Shown one piece after another: positions 1 to 11,126 of a DNA stretch of 64,000 nucleotides. The notes beneath the pieces were generated by a model that saw only the letters and a list, made by a program, of their open reading frames with translations, was not told the origin of the DNA and did no database searches. The stretch comes from Sabellastarte sp. h YS-2021 (taxonomy: Eukaryota; Annelida; Polychaeta; Sabellida; Sabellidae): NCBI GenBank assembly GCA_964017235.1, contig OZ024933.1, positions 57,704,255 to 57,768,254 of the forward strand, given 5' to 3'. The number at the start of each line of letters is the position of its first letter. Within the stretch, counting starts at the first letter, position 1. Both the position numbers and the translations under genes were made by a program.

Positions 1-448
1 GCAAAACAATGTTTTACAGTTACTGTTGGTTTTATAAACAGGTTTTCAGTCTGTCCTGACAATGTACCATAAAGTATGAGCCAACAGTATTCAGCAAACA
101 AAGTCATATTGTGGTATTGTTATTTTCTTGTATGAGACTGAAACAGTTTTATCTTTTTGTATTTGTCTAGGCAATGCAACTTTGTGTGCCAGTGATTGTC
201 AGGAATAACGGAGGGAACAAATCTGTAGTGAAACACAGATATAATGGAATGCTGTACAGCACTCCTCAGGTAATCAGTCAGATATGGGTAATTCTCAGGC
301 AAACAAAGACACAATAAACACAGGTAATAGCCACAAAATCACTGCAATATAGGTTGACCTACTAAAACACAGTTAACTGCAGAAACACAGCTGAAATCAT
401 GGTCAGTCTAACCACCACTAAATGACAGGTAAACACAGACATACTGGA

Positions 449-584
449 GGTCCTTGGTGGCTTTGTAGTTAGCAAGTTTGGCATCTAATCATAGGCTGTC
501 ACCTCTGTGGGTTTGAGTCCCACAAGTGGCAATACTGAGGACCTGTTCCAGTATGACCCTGGCTGTTGAACGGGACGTAAAACC
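449..584 (+). mobile_element. tRNA-derived SINE, copy 1
   Basis: The head is tRNA-like. An A-box-like stretch (tagttagcaagtttgg) precedes a B-box-like stretch (gggtttgagtcccac) that could form a T arm. The body runs through tgaggacctgttccagtatg to gggacgtaaaacc. A second copy at 53251-53380 shares both head and body, which supports a dispersed Pol III-type SINE over a functional tRNA gene. The anticodon arm does not fold convincingly. Confidence 0.6.
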
Positions 585-623
585 TTTGACTTGGGCTTTA
601 ACACAGACATGCTAAAACACTGG

Positions 624-852
624 TAGAGTAAGAAATCTAAAATTCGCCAGGAATCTAAAATTCGCCACCTCTAAAACCTTAGTTAATTTTATGAAGAAAA
701 TGATGTTTTTGTCTAAAAATTGGTATTTTTCAGTTCAAAAAGTCATAATTTACTATACATTCAACAAATCTCACCACAATTCATTTATTTTATTAGTATT
801 TTCACATGTGGCGAATTTCAGATATGTGGCGAATTTTAGATTTCTTACTCTA
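624..852. mobile_element. MITE family 1, copy 1 (TA-flanked, Tc1/mariner-like)
   Basis: It begins tagagtaagaaatctaaaat and ends with its perfect reverse complement, giving 25-bp inverted ends including the flanking TA. Just inside each end the same motif recurs imperfectly. The length is 229 bp with no coding capacity. TA flanks suggest mobilisation by a Tc1/mariner-type transposase (inference). Other copies are at 12687-12920 and 23734-23961. Confidence 0.8.
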
Positions 853-1067
853 TGTCACAAATTAAAAACACTGGTTAACCACAGGTGAATACAGACATAC
901 TTAAACACATTAAAATTACAGACTGTAAAACACAGGTAAATCACATTTGAAAGCAAACATACTAAAACCCATTTACATTTATAGATAAACTGATGTATCC
1001 TTATACCATGGTACATTGAACATCATAGTGACCTCAGTTTGTTGAGTTTCCCTTTTCATTTTACCAG

Positions 1068-1220
1068 GAATTCATTGACTGTGCAACGGCATTGCTACAA
1101 GAGAATGGACTGTATGAATCAATCTGTCAGAATGCACAGGCATATGTACGCGAGAATCACAGTGTGAAGCAGGAATGTGAGATGTACAGGTCACTGGTCA
1201 GAGATCTCATGAATGCATGA
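1068..1220 (+). CDS. Terminal coding exon, possible family-4 glycosyltransferase C-terminus
   Basis: A pyrimidine-rich tract followed by ccag/gaattc gives a good splice acceptor at 1066-1067. From there 50 codons are open to TGA at 1218-1220. The peptide starts EFIDCATALLQ and ends YRSLVRDLMNA. It has the amphipathic, helical look of the end of a GT-B fold glycosyltransferase: an alanine-rich helix, then AQAYVRENHS, then a helix with E...MYRSLV. GLT1D1-like proteins end in a comparable way, but this match is from memory of the family and is tentative. The exon joins in phase 0. The rest of the gene lies upstream of the window, and no earlier exon was recognised in 1-1067. Codon use and the acceptor support a real exon more strongly than they support the identity. 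Confidence 0.5.
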   Translation, partial: EFIDCATALLQENGLYESICQNAQAYVRENHSVKQECEMYRSLVRDLMNA

Positions 1221-1411
1221 CAACACTCTTGTAAAGCCCTAAGGCTTATGAAATATTGTGATATGATATTTGCTCATGTATTGCATTAACTAACCTTATG
1301 TTATTCTTGTTAACATGTTGATATCTGAATGTAAAATGTGCTGATGTGTTAACTTAAGCCTTGTTTACAGTGCTTGTGTGTTAACAAGACCAGCCAAAGA
1401 TCAACAAAAAA

Positions 1412-1417
1412 ATTAAA
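1412..1417 (+). terminator. Possible polyadenylation signal for the 1068-1220 gene
   Basis: ATTAAA lies about 190 bp after the stop codon, in an A-rich context. It is the common variant hexamer. No other candidate closer to the stop looks better. Confidence 0.3.
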
Positions 1418-1969
1418 TGAAGTATACAAATTGTAAACTTAATGCCCAGGTCCCACGTACAGGAGTATATTATGACTAAGTCAGCCATTAACAAAGACTG
1501 CGGCCCATGATTATTAAGTCTTGGTCAGTCACCGAATCTGCTCTGAAGATCTAGATAGATAGATGATGTTTATTTCTACTACTTAGAAGTAATATATAAC
1601 AATAACGATAAGACAGATCTGTCATCACTCTGTGTGTTTCTGGTATGTTAATGCTGCAATTTTAGCTGAACTTAGTGCGATTACATGACTATTTCAATGC
1701 AGAAAGAGGAATATTCGATGAAGGTAATTGTACGGACATCTGCCATAATTGTAAGACAGTCAGCGACAGATGTAGACTGTAATAAGACAATTGACAACCA
1801 ATTTAGATCAATCCATGGTTATTCTACATCTCTTGGAACAGTACTGGGGCTTATATACTCCTGTTCATCTGAAGTGACACATGTCAGACCTATAGAGATT
1901 GGCCTATCTGCAGATACAAGATAGATGACAACATTAATGCAGGTGCTCTACAGGCTAAGACATGTTTAC

Positions 1970-2350
1970 TAGTGTTGTGAAATCGCTTCGAATATCGGGT
2001 TCAATGTTTGGAATCTGTACAAGCAACGAACTTTGGTCTAATTCAATCTTCGAAACAACGTTTTCAAAACCAGTTAAAATGCAGAAATCTCACATAAAAT
2101 CTTGCCACTTTATTGAAAATATAATAAAAATATAAAATCCATATATATTTTAAATAAATTCCGCCATATTTTCAACAAAAGAAACAAGTTTTATAGATGG
2201 GCAAAAATAGGATCCATTAGGATGTGGTGTGATGTTGAGGATTTCTAAACGTTTTACAAAGTCCGAATTTCAGACGTTTGAACCGAACTATGAAATTGGG
2301 GCAGTAAACGAGCGAACTATTGAACTTCTTCAAACATCGTCGCAGCACTA
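1970..2350. mobile_element. hAT-type MITE with 8-bp target duplication
   Basis: The ends are tagtgttgtga and its imperfect complement tcgtcgcagcacta. The element is flanked on both sides by the identical octamer atgtttac (1962-1969 and 2351-2358). An 8-bp duplication with TAGTG/CACTA termini is diagnostic of hAT transposition. The element is 381 bp, AT-rich and non-coding. Confidence 0.85.
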
Positions 2351-2358
2351 ATGTTTAC

Positions 2359-3055
2359 TTCAGAAGATGAGGATAATACAAGGAGTAATGAAGATGGAAA
2401 TCAGAGTGACAACTGACCGCAAAATTTTCAGTTAAAAAAATTCAATGCGCTGTGAAAATAGGTGGCAAACAATAGAGATGAAAGGAAAGACTTATGAAGA
2501 CTATTTCAGATTATAATACAAGTGATGAGGACATTGGCGACATTCATCCCTTAAAATCGCTGAGGTGGGACCTGGGTATTAACATAATGTGATTTTTGGC
2601 TTCTTTTTTACTGTTCCATTTGTGAATAGAGCCTGCCTGTTAAGAGTTACAGTCTGTTATCATATATTTGTGATAAACTCATATGTTTACCCCAAGATGT
2701 GTATATTGGCATAAAAAGTAACACATTGATTTCTTAGTTCGTAGGCTGGAAACACAGTTAAGCGTATAGTGCAGTGGTGACAATTATTGCTACCGGAAAC
2801 CCAGAAATATAGTCCTAAATCCGTCATTGACTGTAGCCCAGCCACTTCATATTTAATAATAATAACATATGACTATTTTAAGTATTCTATCAAATTTCAC
2901 TGCATTTCAAAATATTTTGTCAATTATACTGAAAACTGCTGGGAAAATCTCCCAAATGTGCAATGTAAAGATAATTCGTCTGCTCAGTATGCAGAAAAAA
3001 TCGTAACGCGCTGCACCGCGCCATGTATGTATGCAAGGAATGTAGGAGGTTTTGT
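2359..3055. other. Intergenic, nothing recognised
   Basis: No exon, RNA gene or clear repeat was recognised. Short open frames here lack coding character. Confidence 0.5.
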
Positions 3056-3925
3056 ACACGGATGTTTCGGACTAGGACATTTCGGCCTAGGAGGTTTCGG
3101 ACAGGCCTTTTTTTCAAGGGTGGACATTTTGGACAGATTTTTTTTGTTATAAAATTTGTTAATAAAATTTGTTATAAAATTTCTTAAACCTCTTTGCCAA
3201 TACATGCTCAGGCATGAGAATATTTGAAACCAACTCTGGATTGCACAGCTCAGGTGATGATCAAACGTTTCAGATTAATTGGAAGTACTGGTAAAAAAAA
3301 AAAATTCTTTATAAAGTTATAAAGGGGCCAGTATTTTTGGAAACCTGCTCAGGATTGGACTGCTCAGAGGTAATTATACGAAGCTGACTGTTCTGGTAAA
3401 AGAGGGACTATTTTATGCTTAATTGTTTAAACCCTTTTAAAAGTTTTTTGGTTGTTTGTTTAAACCCTTGAAGAAACCTAGAAGCAGACCAAGAAAATCT
3501 ACACAGAACTTCAAACTAGATTGTGCAATCTCTGTTGTGAAGACAGATCTTCAGGTTGCAAGTCCATATCAGATTTTTTCGGTGTGTGAACACAATTTGA
3601 GAGGAGGTCAGCCAAACATTTAAAATGAAAGTCGTTCAATGTGTCTTGTTAATATGCTATTGACTGGATTTGTTCAATTAAAGTATACTGTTGTGATAAA
3701 TGCTTAGTTAAAGTGATTAATGTTGACAAAAAATGATTTATAATAAATGTTTTTACCATTCATTCTTTTGTAAAAATAAAAACCAGAACATAAAAATACT
3801 TTTTACAAATTAAAAAAAATCTGTCCGAAATGTCCACCCTTGAAAAAAGGCCTGTCCGAAACATCCTAGGCCAGAACGTCCTAGGCCGCAATATCCTAGG
3901 CCGAAACGTCCGTGTCCGACGTCCG
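3056..3925. mobile_element. Inverted-repeat element with CCTAGG-rich arms
   Basis: The left arm (3056-3145) and right arm (3812-3925) are long inverted repeats. They share caagggtggacattt, aggcctgtccgaaaca and repeated cctaggcc/cgaaacgtcc units. The right arm carries one more unit than the left. The interior is AT-rich and non-coding. The family is unknown and no target duplication was identified. Confidence 0.65.
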
Positions 3926-4672
3926 TTCATCATGTGGCATAGCCTTAAACCACTGAACCACACCACCATTCATATAATTCAAGTAAAATGTGTATGAATT
4001 GTGATCAAAATGTCAAACAGTTATCAGGAATGTTTTCCAGTGGATTTGATAAGTTAAGTTTAAGTTGATAAGTAAGTTGAAGTTGCCAATGTTAGCAGTT
4101 TACTTCCAGTTATTGTTTACGTCTAGTTATACTATTTTTAAAAATATTAAGTTTTGATGTTTTACTTATAAATTAACTTTCAATACTTAATCCTTGAGTA
4201 GAGTGTCACCCATTTAACTCACTCTTTGGTGTAAGGGCTTAAAAATAAGACAATGGTGTTTTAACTGGCTGAATGAGCCATCTTGTACAAATTAATGTAA
4301 TAGTACTGTTGTGATACTTTTGTCACTATTTCCTTGATAATTCAGTACACATAAGAAGAGCTGAGGAATCTATTTGTACTTTATTATTGAAAACTCCCAC
4401 TCGCTGCTTCAAATTAAGTTCTATATAGTTGTGAAAAAAAAAAAGTTGGCTCCTTCTTCTTTGTTCTTTTTCACACTTCTAGCTGTCGTATTTTTTTAAC
4501 CCAAAATTTTGGAAAAATCATTTCTTCTCATGGAAGTATTCCACTTTAGGGAGTTCTGCTTACACCACATCTACTGTGTATATATGTGTAAATTCTATTC
4601 ATACTGTGATAGTGGGCACATTGTTTATCAATATTAGCGATATTTATTGGTCTATTTGGTAGACAATATTAA

Positions 4673-4751
4673 CCACACCCCACCCCCCCACACCCCCCCA
4701 CCCCCCCACCCCCCCACCACCACCACCCACCCACCCACCCCCCACCCCCCG
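4673..4751. repeat. C-rich microsatellite
   Basis: A run of CACC/CCCCCA units about 80 bp long lies between two stretches containing gatatcgg/cgatattg palindromes. It is a simple repeat, and open frames across it are artefacts. Confidence 0.9.
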
Positions 4752-5154
4752 ATATCGGCCGATATTGAAATATGTTTACATTCAATAACGATATCCACAC
4801 CGCAAAACGATTTACCCACTATGCTGTGATATTCATAGATATTGTTGGCAGTGATTTTTACCCTTGCCCCGCCCCTAATGGTATTGTAATCATATAAATA
4901 AAAATGTATAAATAATCACTGTACAAAGGACTAAGTTTAATTTGCAAGTTTTATCATAAATATGTACGAGCACATAACAGTTATGACACAAGGACATTAT
5001 TAAACATGATGTTTCATCAATTGAATTTTCTGAAATTTTGTTTTTTGTTGTTCAATTAGACATACATAGATTATTGTTATATGTGAGCTTAATGTGATTG
5101 ACCCATGTATTCATTCATCATGTACAGGGTATAAATGTGTAGCATAGTGTAAAT

Positions 5155-5322
5155 TTTATTGCGCTACAATAGCTTGCCATGTGGGACTGAGTGGTTTATT
5201 CGGAGGCCGCTGGACTCCAGCCAACGATTAAGAAAAATAACCGTTGCAGTTGGCCGAGTCCGTGGTTTAGTATGTACCCTAGCAGTGTCGTTCGGTAATT
5301 CGACCTTCTTCTCTTGTTGGCC
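5155..5322 (+). repeat. Left terminal repeat of DIRS A
   Basis: It starts with aattttattgcgctacaata. From about 5176 it is the inverted complement of 11675-11820 with few mismatches. The outermost ~35 bp are complemented in the ICR (11511-11554). Confidence 0.9.
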
Positions 5323-5719
5323 GCCATATTGGAAAGTATTTTACACAATCTCTCAACAATTTACTGTTTTCCCAACACATACTTATTGTTGGATGTTTCT
5401 TTTTTAACATTTGCTGTAATTTATTGTATAGCACGTTTTGCGTACTTCCGGGAAGCCCTCATTCAGTATTTCTTGAGAATTTAACGTTTTTGTGAGTTTT
5501 CCGCGCTTCCGCTCAGATTTAATTCCCAATAATCTCTGTTTTTTGTCTTTCACCAACCCGTTGGGGGTTACACGTCTTCTCTTATTATATTATGGTTTCT
5601 GACGTCTTTCAAGCTTGCCTTGAACGTATTTTCAACTAGTGCCCTCCCATTGCTGTTTTTTGGTGAAATTCTTTCCGAGTGCGTATCGGAATATTTTACT
5701 GATATTTTATTGCATTAAA

Positions 5720-7815
5720 ATGTCTTCCCACCAAGCTAGTTCCAAACCCAGATCCTCAAAATGCAGGCATTTTTGCTTCCCTTTTGACCTACTCAACTAT
5801 TGTTCGACGTGCAGAGAATCAGGCAAGGGAGATGTGTCACTGTGTCACCAATCTCTCTGCTTGCAATATCTGTGACAACTTTACTGACGAACAGAGGTCT
5901 AAAATTAAGAATAGACGTCGGTACACTCGGAAGCAAAGATCGGATGCTAATACTAGCAAAGAGGATCTGGATCTATTGGGTGACGATGAGGAATCTTTCA
6001 CTGGTACTCACGCAGACCTTGAGGGTGCTGCCGAAACTTTATTTTCCTCACCCCCACGTCCCCAACCATTGCGATTTGAATCTCTGTCTCTCAAAACTCC
6101 TCGTACTGTCCCACCTACCCCAGGTACTGCATTGCAAAATAAAATTAAAGGTAGGCTGGAGAAATCCCTGGGAAGTTCTCTAAACATCCAACTCAAACAG
6201 GAAATGGGGTTGTTTCAGGCTTCCATGCTTGAGGCTATGAAAAATCTTAGAGATGAGATGCTTTCCTTTCATCAAAAAGCATCCGAGTCGGGTGTAGATA
6301 AGACATCCGACTCTGCCCAAGCAAAAGCTATGCCTGGAACTTCTACTCAACCCGACCCTCCGACTCGGACTTCTAATCCGACTCCATCCGATCTCCACTC
6401 GGATCACCACTCGGATGTCCAGCTGATGGACCTGGAGCCTTATGGACCTCCACTTCCTCCCAAGTCTTCTCAACTTCAGTCCGAGCATGCTTCAAAACAC
6501 ACAGATCTCGGATCCGACCACTCAGAACATTGTTCCGATTCGGAGTACTATCAGGTACGTCCAAAACACAAGAAGCATTCAGATAAGAGGAAACACAAGT
6601 CAAAACCCAGCCACATTTCTCAGTCGTCGGAAGAGGAAGATGAGTCGTCTACCCATGGCAAAACACTTACAAAGTCTCAGCACAAGGTTGCTCCAGAAGC
6701 TCAACCTCAGGCCAGCACTGATCCAGTGTTTTATAGGGAGGTGGATGAGTGATCTACCTTCCCAGTACACAGAGGAAGTTGAAACTTTTAGGCAAATTCT
6801 TGACCTCCCTGACCCCAGGGAAACTTTGCGTAGGTCCTCTACTACTGTGCTCATCCTGGATGACGAGAAAGGCCAACAGGAGCTAAGGCCTAGAGGCCCT
6901 TCTGCCATGCTCCCTTTGAACCCCATTCTCAAGGACGCCTTTGAGAAGTTCTAGCAAGATTTCCTGGCCTCTAATTTACCCGAGGGTAAATATATCAAAC
7001 CCCCAACTTCTACTGCCAAGCACTACAAGGTGGGACAGCCTTGCTTTGAAGATAAACTTTAAGAACTTAATACAGATTTCGCGGAAATCTGTATTTCTCC
7101 TAAACCCTCTGGGGCCCCTGTGGCCAAGGTTCCCCTACATGTTCTCAAGGAACTCGAATCACAGGCTAGGCAGAACCTCTCCGCTATCAATTTCATGGCT
7201 ACTTTTGCTAGGACTGCTTCTTCATGTAACACTGTTCTGGAGAAGGGCCTTCACAGTGCCAAGGCTACTATGAAAAAGGCCAAAACTCAAATCTTGAAGG
7301 GTTACGATCCTGAAAGGGCCATTAGACTCATGGAGAAAAGGATTCTCATCCAACAAAGAGCCCTAGCCTGCCTTAGTAAATCAGTAGCTCACATCCTCCA
7401 GAGGGAACTTTACACCATGGGCAACACCGGCCTTCTAGGAAGAGAGGCCAAAATGACCCTCCTTCATCCCCATTTGGGGGAATCGAGACGCCAAGAATTG
7501 AGGAACTTGCCCTTCTGGCCTACTCCTCTTTTCAGGTCTCAATTAGTCAAAGATGGAGAGGACTTCCTCCTTAAAAAAGGCACTTCTAAAAACACTCAGG
7601 GTTTTGCACCCCACCAGAACAAGCCCTTTCTTGGTCCCCACCACAACAAGAAAAGAGGCTCCTACAGGAAATGCCCCTATGGGGGCAATTCCTCACAAAG
7701 CAGTAACCAATCGTTTTCCTCTACCAGAGGAAAACCAAACTTCAGAGGCTCCAGGGGTCGTTTTCGACCCCACAACAGGGGACGAGGGCATGGGCCTCCC
7801 TCAGTCCACCAGTAG
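5720..7815 (+). pseudogene. gag-like ORF1 of DIRS A, frameshifted
   Basis: This corresponds to the first ORF of DIRS elements and is presumed to be the RNA-binding structural protein. It starts at ATG 5720 (MSSHQASS). An N-terminal Cys/His cluster follows (KCRHFCF, then NYCSTC). Next come a charged, Ser/His/Asp-rich low-complexity middle, a conserved block (EVETFRQILDLPDP, then LRPRGPSA) and a helical domain. The C-terminus is Arg/Gly/Asn-rich (FRGSRGRFRPHNRGRG), typical of an RGG-box RNA-binding tail. Lesions relative to copy D are frame changes near 5850 and 6745, a TAG at 6952 and a TAA near 7060. From about 7100 to the stop at 7815 the frame is open. The 3' end lies just before the RT frame. 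Confidence 0.85.
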
Positions 7816-7871
7816 GAGGTCGCCTCCGTTCTTTCAGCAGAGACTGGCAAATAAACAAATGTTCCTCAAAC

Positions 7872-10101
7872 GTGTTAAACATTATCACCAATGGCTATGT
7901 TCTCTCATTCCTCTCAAAACCAAACTTGGTCAGATTCCCTCTGATTGTATCAGAATACAAGGCCCGTCCAAAAGACCAAGCTCTGGCCGACTGCATCCAG
8001 TCTCTGCTGTCAAAGAACGCAATCGAAAGGATGGAAAATGTAAAATCTCTCGGGTTTTACAGTCGCCTGTTTCTAGTCCCAAAGCCTCACCAACGGTGGA
8101 AGCCGGTAATAGACCTAAGCAGGCTCAACACTTTTCTACACGTAGAAAAGTTCAAGATGGAAACTCCAGAGTCCATCAGGACCTCCCTGATTCCAGGGGA
8201 GTGGGTATCGTCCATAGATCTGTCGGACACCTACCTCCACATCCCCATCCACCCACACTCAAGGAAATACCCAAGGTTTTGCCACAGGTCTCAGGTGTTC
8301 CAGTTCACATCCCTCCCCTTCGGGCTGGCCACAGCCCCCCAGGTCTTTACAATGATTGTAAAGGAAGCCAAACTAATGGCCCTATCCAGAGGTCTCAGAC
8401 TTCACCAATACCTGGACGACTGGTTGATCAGGTCCCAGTCTCAGGAGGAAGCCCAAGTGAACACTCAGGCAGTGGTAGATCTAACCCAGTCTTTGGGGTG
8501 GATAATAAATCAGGAAAAGTCAGAACTGAAACCTACTCAGGTGTTTTCGTTCGTGGGCTACAAATACCGTCTAAATTCAGCCCTTGTAAAACCCACTCAA
8601 GAGAGATGGCTCAAACTTCAGGATTTGATCCTACGACTCAAGTCAAAATATGTTTTGACTGCAAGATGTTTGATGTCGCTAATTGGGTTGCTAGCCTCAA
8701 CGGAGAAGATGATCCCGGAGGGGCGCCTTCACAGGCCCTTTTAGTTTCATCTCAAGGAGCACTGGAGATATCCTCAGTCGCTGGACAGCCTCCTTCCTTG
8801 GACAGAAATGATTTCTGCACATCTAGACTGGTGGCAGAATCCTGCGAACGTGATGAAAGGCGCAGACCTTCATCCCAAAGACCACAGTATCCAACTCTTT
8901 ACAGACGCCTCAAACAAAGGTTGGGGCGCTCATTTAGATCAAAGTTCTACAAAGGGTCTGTGATCAGACCAGGAAAAAAGGCTACACATAAACGTCCTAG
9001 AGTTGAAGGCGGTCTCACTGGCCCTTCGAAGATTCAAAGACCAGTGTCAAGACCAAACAGTTCTAGTTGCAACGGACAACTCAACAGTGGCAGCCTATAT
9101 AAACAAACAAGGAGGAAGATGTGTGCGGAGATGTGTGCGCTCCGGCAGGGGCAGATCCAGCTTTTATGTAAGGTGGGGGTTCACACCGAGTAAGGTGGGG
9201 GTTCACATCAGACATATTATAACTAAGGGGGTCGGGGGACATGCTCCCCTGGAAAAAAATTAATTTTTGGTAAAAATAGAGTGCATTTCCTGTAAATTTA
9301 ACACCACTGTCAAGAAATAATTTTGTACTTTGGGTTGAACCCCTTTACATTATTTTTCAAGGGGGGGGTTCGAACCCCCTGAACCCCCCCGGATCCGCTA
9401 GTGGGCTCCTGTGGAAGATCATGACGTGGTGCCATCATTATCACATAATGTTGAAAGCCAGACACATCCCAGGGTGTCTGAATGTGATGGCCGACCTCCT
9501 GTCTAGGTCCAACCAAATTCAGTCGACAGAATGGTCACTTCATCCACAGGTGTTCAAACAGATCTGTCAAAAGTGGTTCACTCCTCCTGTCGACCTATTT
9601 GCCACTCATCTAACCACAAACTCCCTCTATACGTGTCTCCTATCCCAGACCCAAAGGCCTGGGACATAGATGCTCTCAACATAAACTGGACGGGTCTCAC
9701 TGCCTATGCTTACCCTCCAACAGCTCTCCTTCACAGGGTGATCCAAAAAATCAGGCAATGCCATTGTCTGATCATACTAATAGCCCCGTGGTTGGCCAGG
9801 GATGCCCTGGTTTTGGGACCTAGTGCAGCTCTCAACAGAGATCCCACTACAACTCCCAGTGTCAACAACACTTCTCAAACAGTCCCACAACTACGTATTC
9901 CACAACAATCTGCAACATCTCAACCTCCACGCCTGGTGTCTCGGAGCGGACAACTCCAAGAACAAGGCTTCTCTGTGGAGGTGGCAGAGAGAATTGCTGC
10001 CCCTCAGCGGTCATCAACAAGGACCATCTACAGGTCAAAGTGGGCCCTATTTGAAAAATGGTGCAGAGAAAACTCGGTGGATTTCTCCACACCATCTGTG
10101 A
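7872..10101 (+). pseudogene. RT-RNase H-methyltransferase-like ORF2 of DIRS A, broken
   Basis: The reverse transcriptase core runs from about 7890 to 8740. It has FLVPKPHQRWKPVIDLSRLN, LPFGLATAPQVF and the catalytic YLDD at 8409-8420. RNase H follows with FTDAS, LELKAV and VATDNSTVAAYIN, so the catalytic acidic residues are present. Next is the conserved block VDLFATHL...YPPTALLH...LIAP, matching the Dam-like MT region known in DIRS elements. Lesions are TAG at 8742-8744, TGA at 8961-8963, the 261-bp insertion at 9144-9404 inside RNase H, and two compensating 1-bp indels near 9609 and 9790. The last in-frame stop is at 10101, well inside the recombinase ORF, so the two ORFs overlap in different frames. 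Confidence 0.9.
9144..9404. mobile_element. 261-bp MITE-like insertion in the RNase H region of DIRS A
   Basis: Comparison with copy D shows DIRS sequence stopping at tgtgcgctcc and resuming at gctcctgtgg, giving a 5-bp duplication GCTCC at 9139-9143 and 9405-9409. The insert ends are imperfectly inverted around a gatcc core (ggcaggggcagatcc and ggatccgctagtgg). The interior contains a doubled gtaaggtgggggttcacac motif and a polyG/polyC pair. It is non-coding. Confidence 0.8.
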
Positions 10102-11126
10102 AACAAGTCTCAGATTTTTTCATGTACCTGTACCAAGACCTAAACAGGCGCCCCTCGACCATTGATGGTTACAGGACTGCAATCGTTGACACTTTGGGCC
10201 CTACGGGCCAACATATTGCACATAATGCAGACCTTCACAGGTTACTCTCCAGTTTCCACAGGGATCGTCCCAAAAATTCCAGAATCCTTCCTCAGTGGAA
10301 CCTTTCTGTTGTTCTCAATGAGCTCAAAAAAGCACCCTTTGAGCCTATGAAAGACACAGACGTCAAACATCTTACTCTCAAAACTGCTTTCTTGCTAGCT
10401 TTGGCCTCAGGCAAGCGCCGCAGCGAAATCCATGCCTGGGTTGCAAACAAAGTATCGAATCTAGGCCAATGGGAAAAGGTTGCCTTGTTCCCTTCTTCTG
10501 ACTTTATAGCCAAAAACCGGCTAGCAAGAGAAGGTTCTCAAAGTGTGTCTCTAGTGATTATTCCTGCTTTGACTACCATTGTAGATAGACAATTCAAAGA
10601 AGACAGGACCCTGTGTCCGGTACGGGCCCTGAGGTACTATTTGGATCGAACCAAGGACCTAAGAGGGTCCCGATCCCTTTTGTTCATCTCCTTTAAGAAA
10701 GGACATACCTCAGACATCAGACCCGCTACGCTCTCTTCCTGGTTGAAACAGACCATTTTACTTTGTTACAAACAAGCAGACCAACAAGCCTTGGACTTGG
10801 TCCAAGTCAAAGCGCATGACATTAGGGCCTTTGCGGCCTCTAAGGCCTTTTACGGTGGGGCATCGGTGGACCAAATCATGCGAGTGTGTCACTGGAAAGC
10901 TCACAATACGTGTACCAATTTTTACTTTAAAGACCTTACTAGGTCAGACAACGACAACAATATGTATCTGGGGCCAGTAGTTGCGGCACAAGAAGTCCTA
11001 GACCCTTCCCCTCAGCATCCTCATCTTCGGGAAGAAAAGAAGGGGGGGCACGCCAGCTGCAACCAAGTCTTCAGGAGTCTTTCCCAGGGTCTAGGTATCA
11101 GTCACCTATCCAGATGTTCACGGTAA
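9531..11126 (+). CDS. Tyrosine recombinase (YR) ORF of DIRS A
   Basis: This is the DIRS integrase-equivalent, which inserts circular cDNA by site-specific-type recombination in the nucleus. The frame is open for 531 codons, but recombinase similarity begins only near 9925 (LVSRSGQLQEQGFSVEVAERI). The upstream part overlaps the RT ORF in another frame and probably is not translated as YR. A SAM-like N-terminal DNA-binding domain (TIYRSKWALFEKWC...FFMYLYQDLNRRPSTIDGYR) precedes the catalytic domain. The catalytic residues are visible: Arg in SGKRRSEIHAW, His/Arg in AHDIRAF (10815-10826), His-Trp in VCHWKAHNT, and the nucleophilic Tyr in NFYFKDL (codon 10923-10925). It is the only fully open recombinase catalytic domain in the window. 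The true start codon is unresolved. Confidence 0.9.
   Translation: MVTSSTGVQTDLSKVVHSSCRPICHSSNHKLPLYVSPIPDPKAWDIDALNINWTGLTAYAYPPTALLHRVIQKIRQCHCLIILIAPWLARDALVLGPSAALNRDPTTTPSVNNTSQTVPQLRIPQQSATSQPPRLVSRSGQLQEQGFSVEVAERIAAPQRSSTRTIYRSKWALFEKWCRENSVDFSTPSVKQVSDFFMYLYQDLNRRPSTIDGYRTAIVDTLGPTGQHIAHNADLHRLLSSFHRDRPKNSRILPQWNLSVVLNELKKAPFEPMKDTDVKHLTLKTAFLLALASGKRRSEIHAWVANKVSNLGQWEKVALFPSSDFIAKNRLAREGSQSVSLVIIPALTTIVDRQFKEDRTLCPVRALRYYLDRTKDLRGSRSLLFISFKKGHTSDIRPATLSSWLKQTILLCYKQADQQALDLVQVKAHDIRAFAASKAFYGGASVDQIMRVCHWKAHNTCTNFYFKDLTRSDNDNNMYLGPVVAAQEVLDPSPQHPHLREEKKGGHASCNQVFRSLSQGLGISHLSRCSR

Larger units (their letters stand above)
300..975. repeat. Degenerate A/C-rich short tandem repeat
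   Basis: Variants of a phrase like acacagacatactaaaacac recur irregularly through this stretch. It is interrupted by a SINE (449-584) and a MITE (624-852), so those are younger. No coding content was seen. Confidence 0.5.

Noticed and set aside
449-584. A functional tRNA gene
   Set aside because: A and B box-like stretches exist, but no proper acceptor or anticodon stem forms, and a second copy shares a non-tRNA body; a SINE fits better.
4647-4829. Proline/histidine-rich frame
   Set aside because: Translation of a CACC microsatellite.
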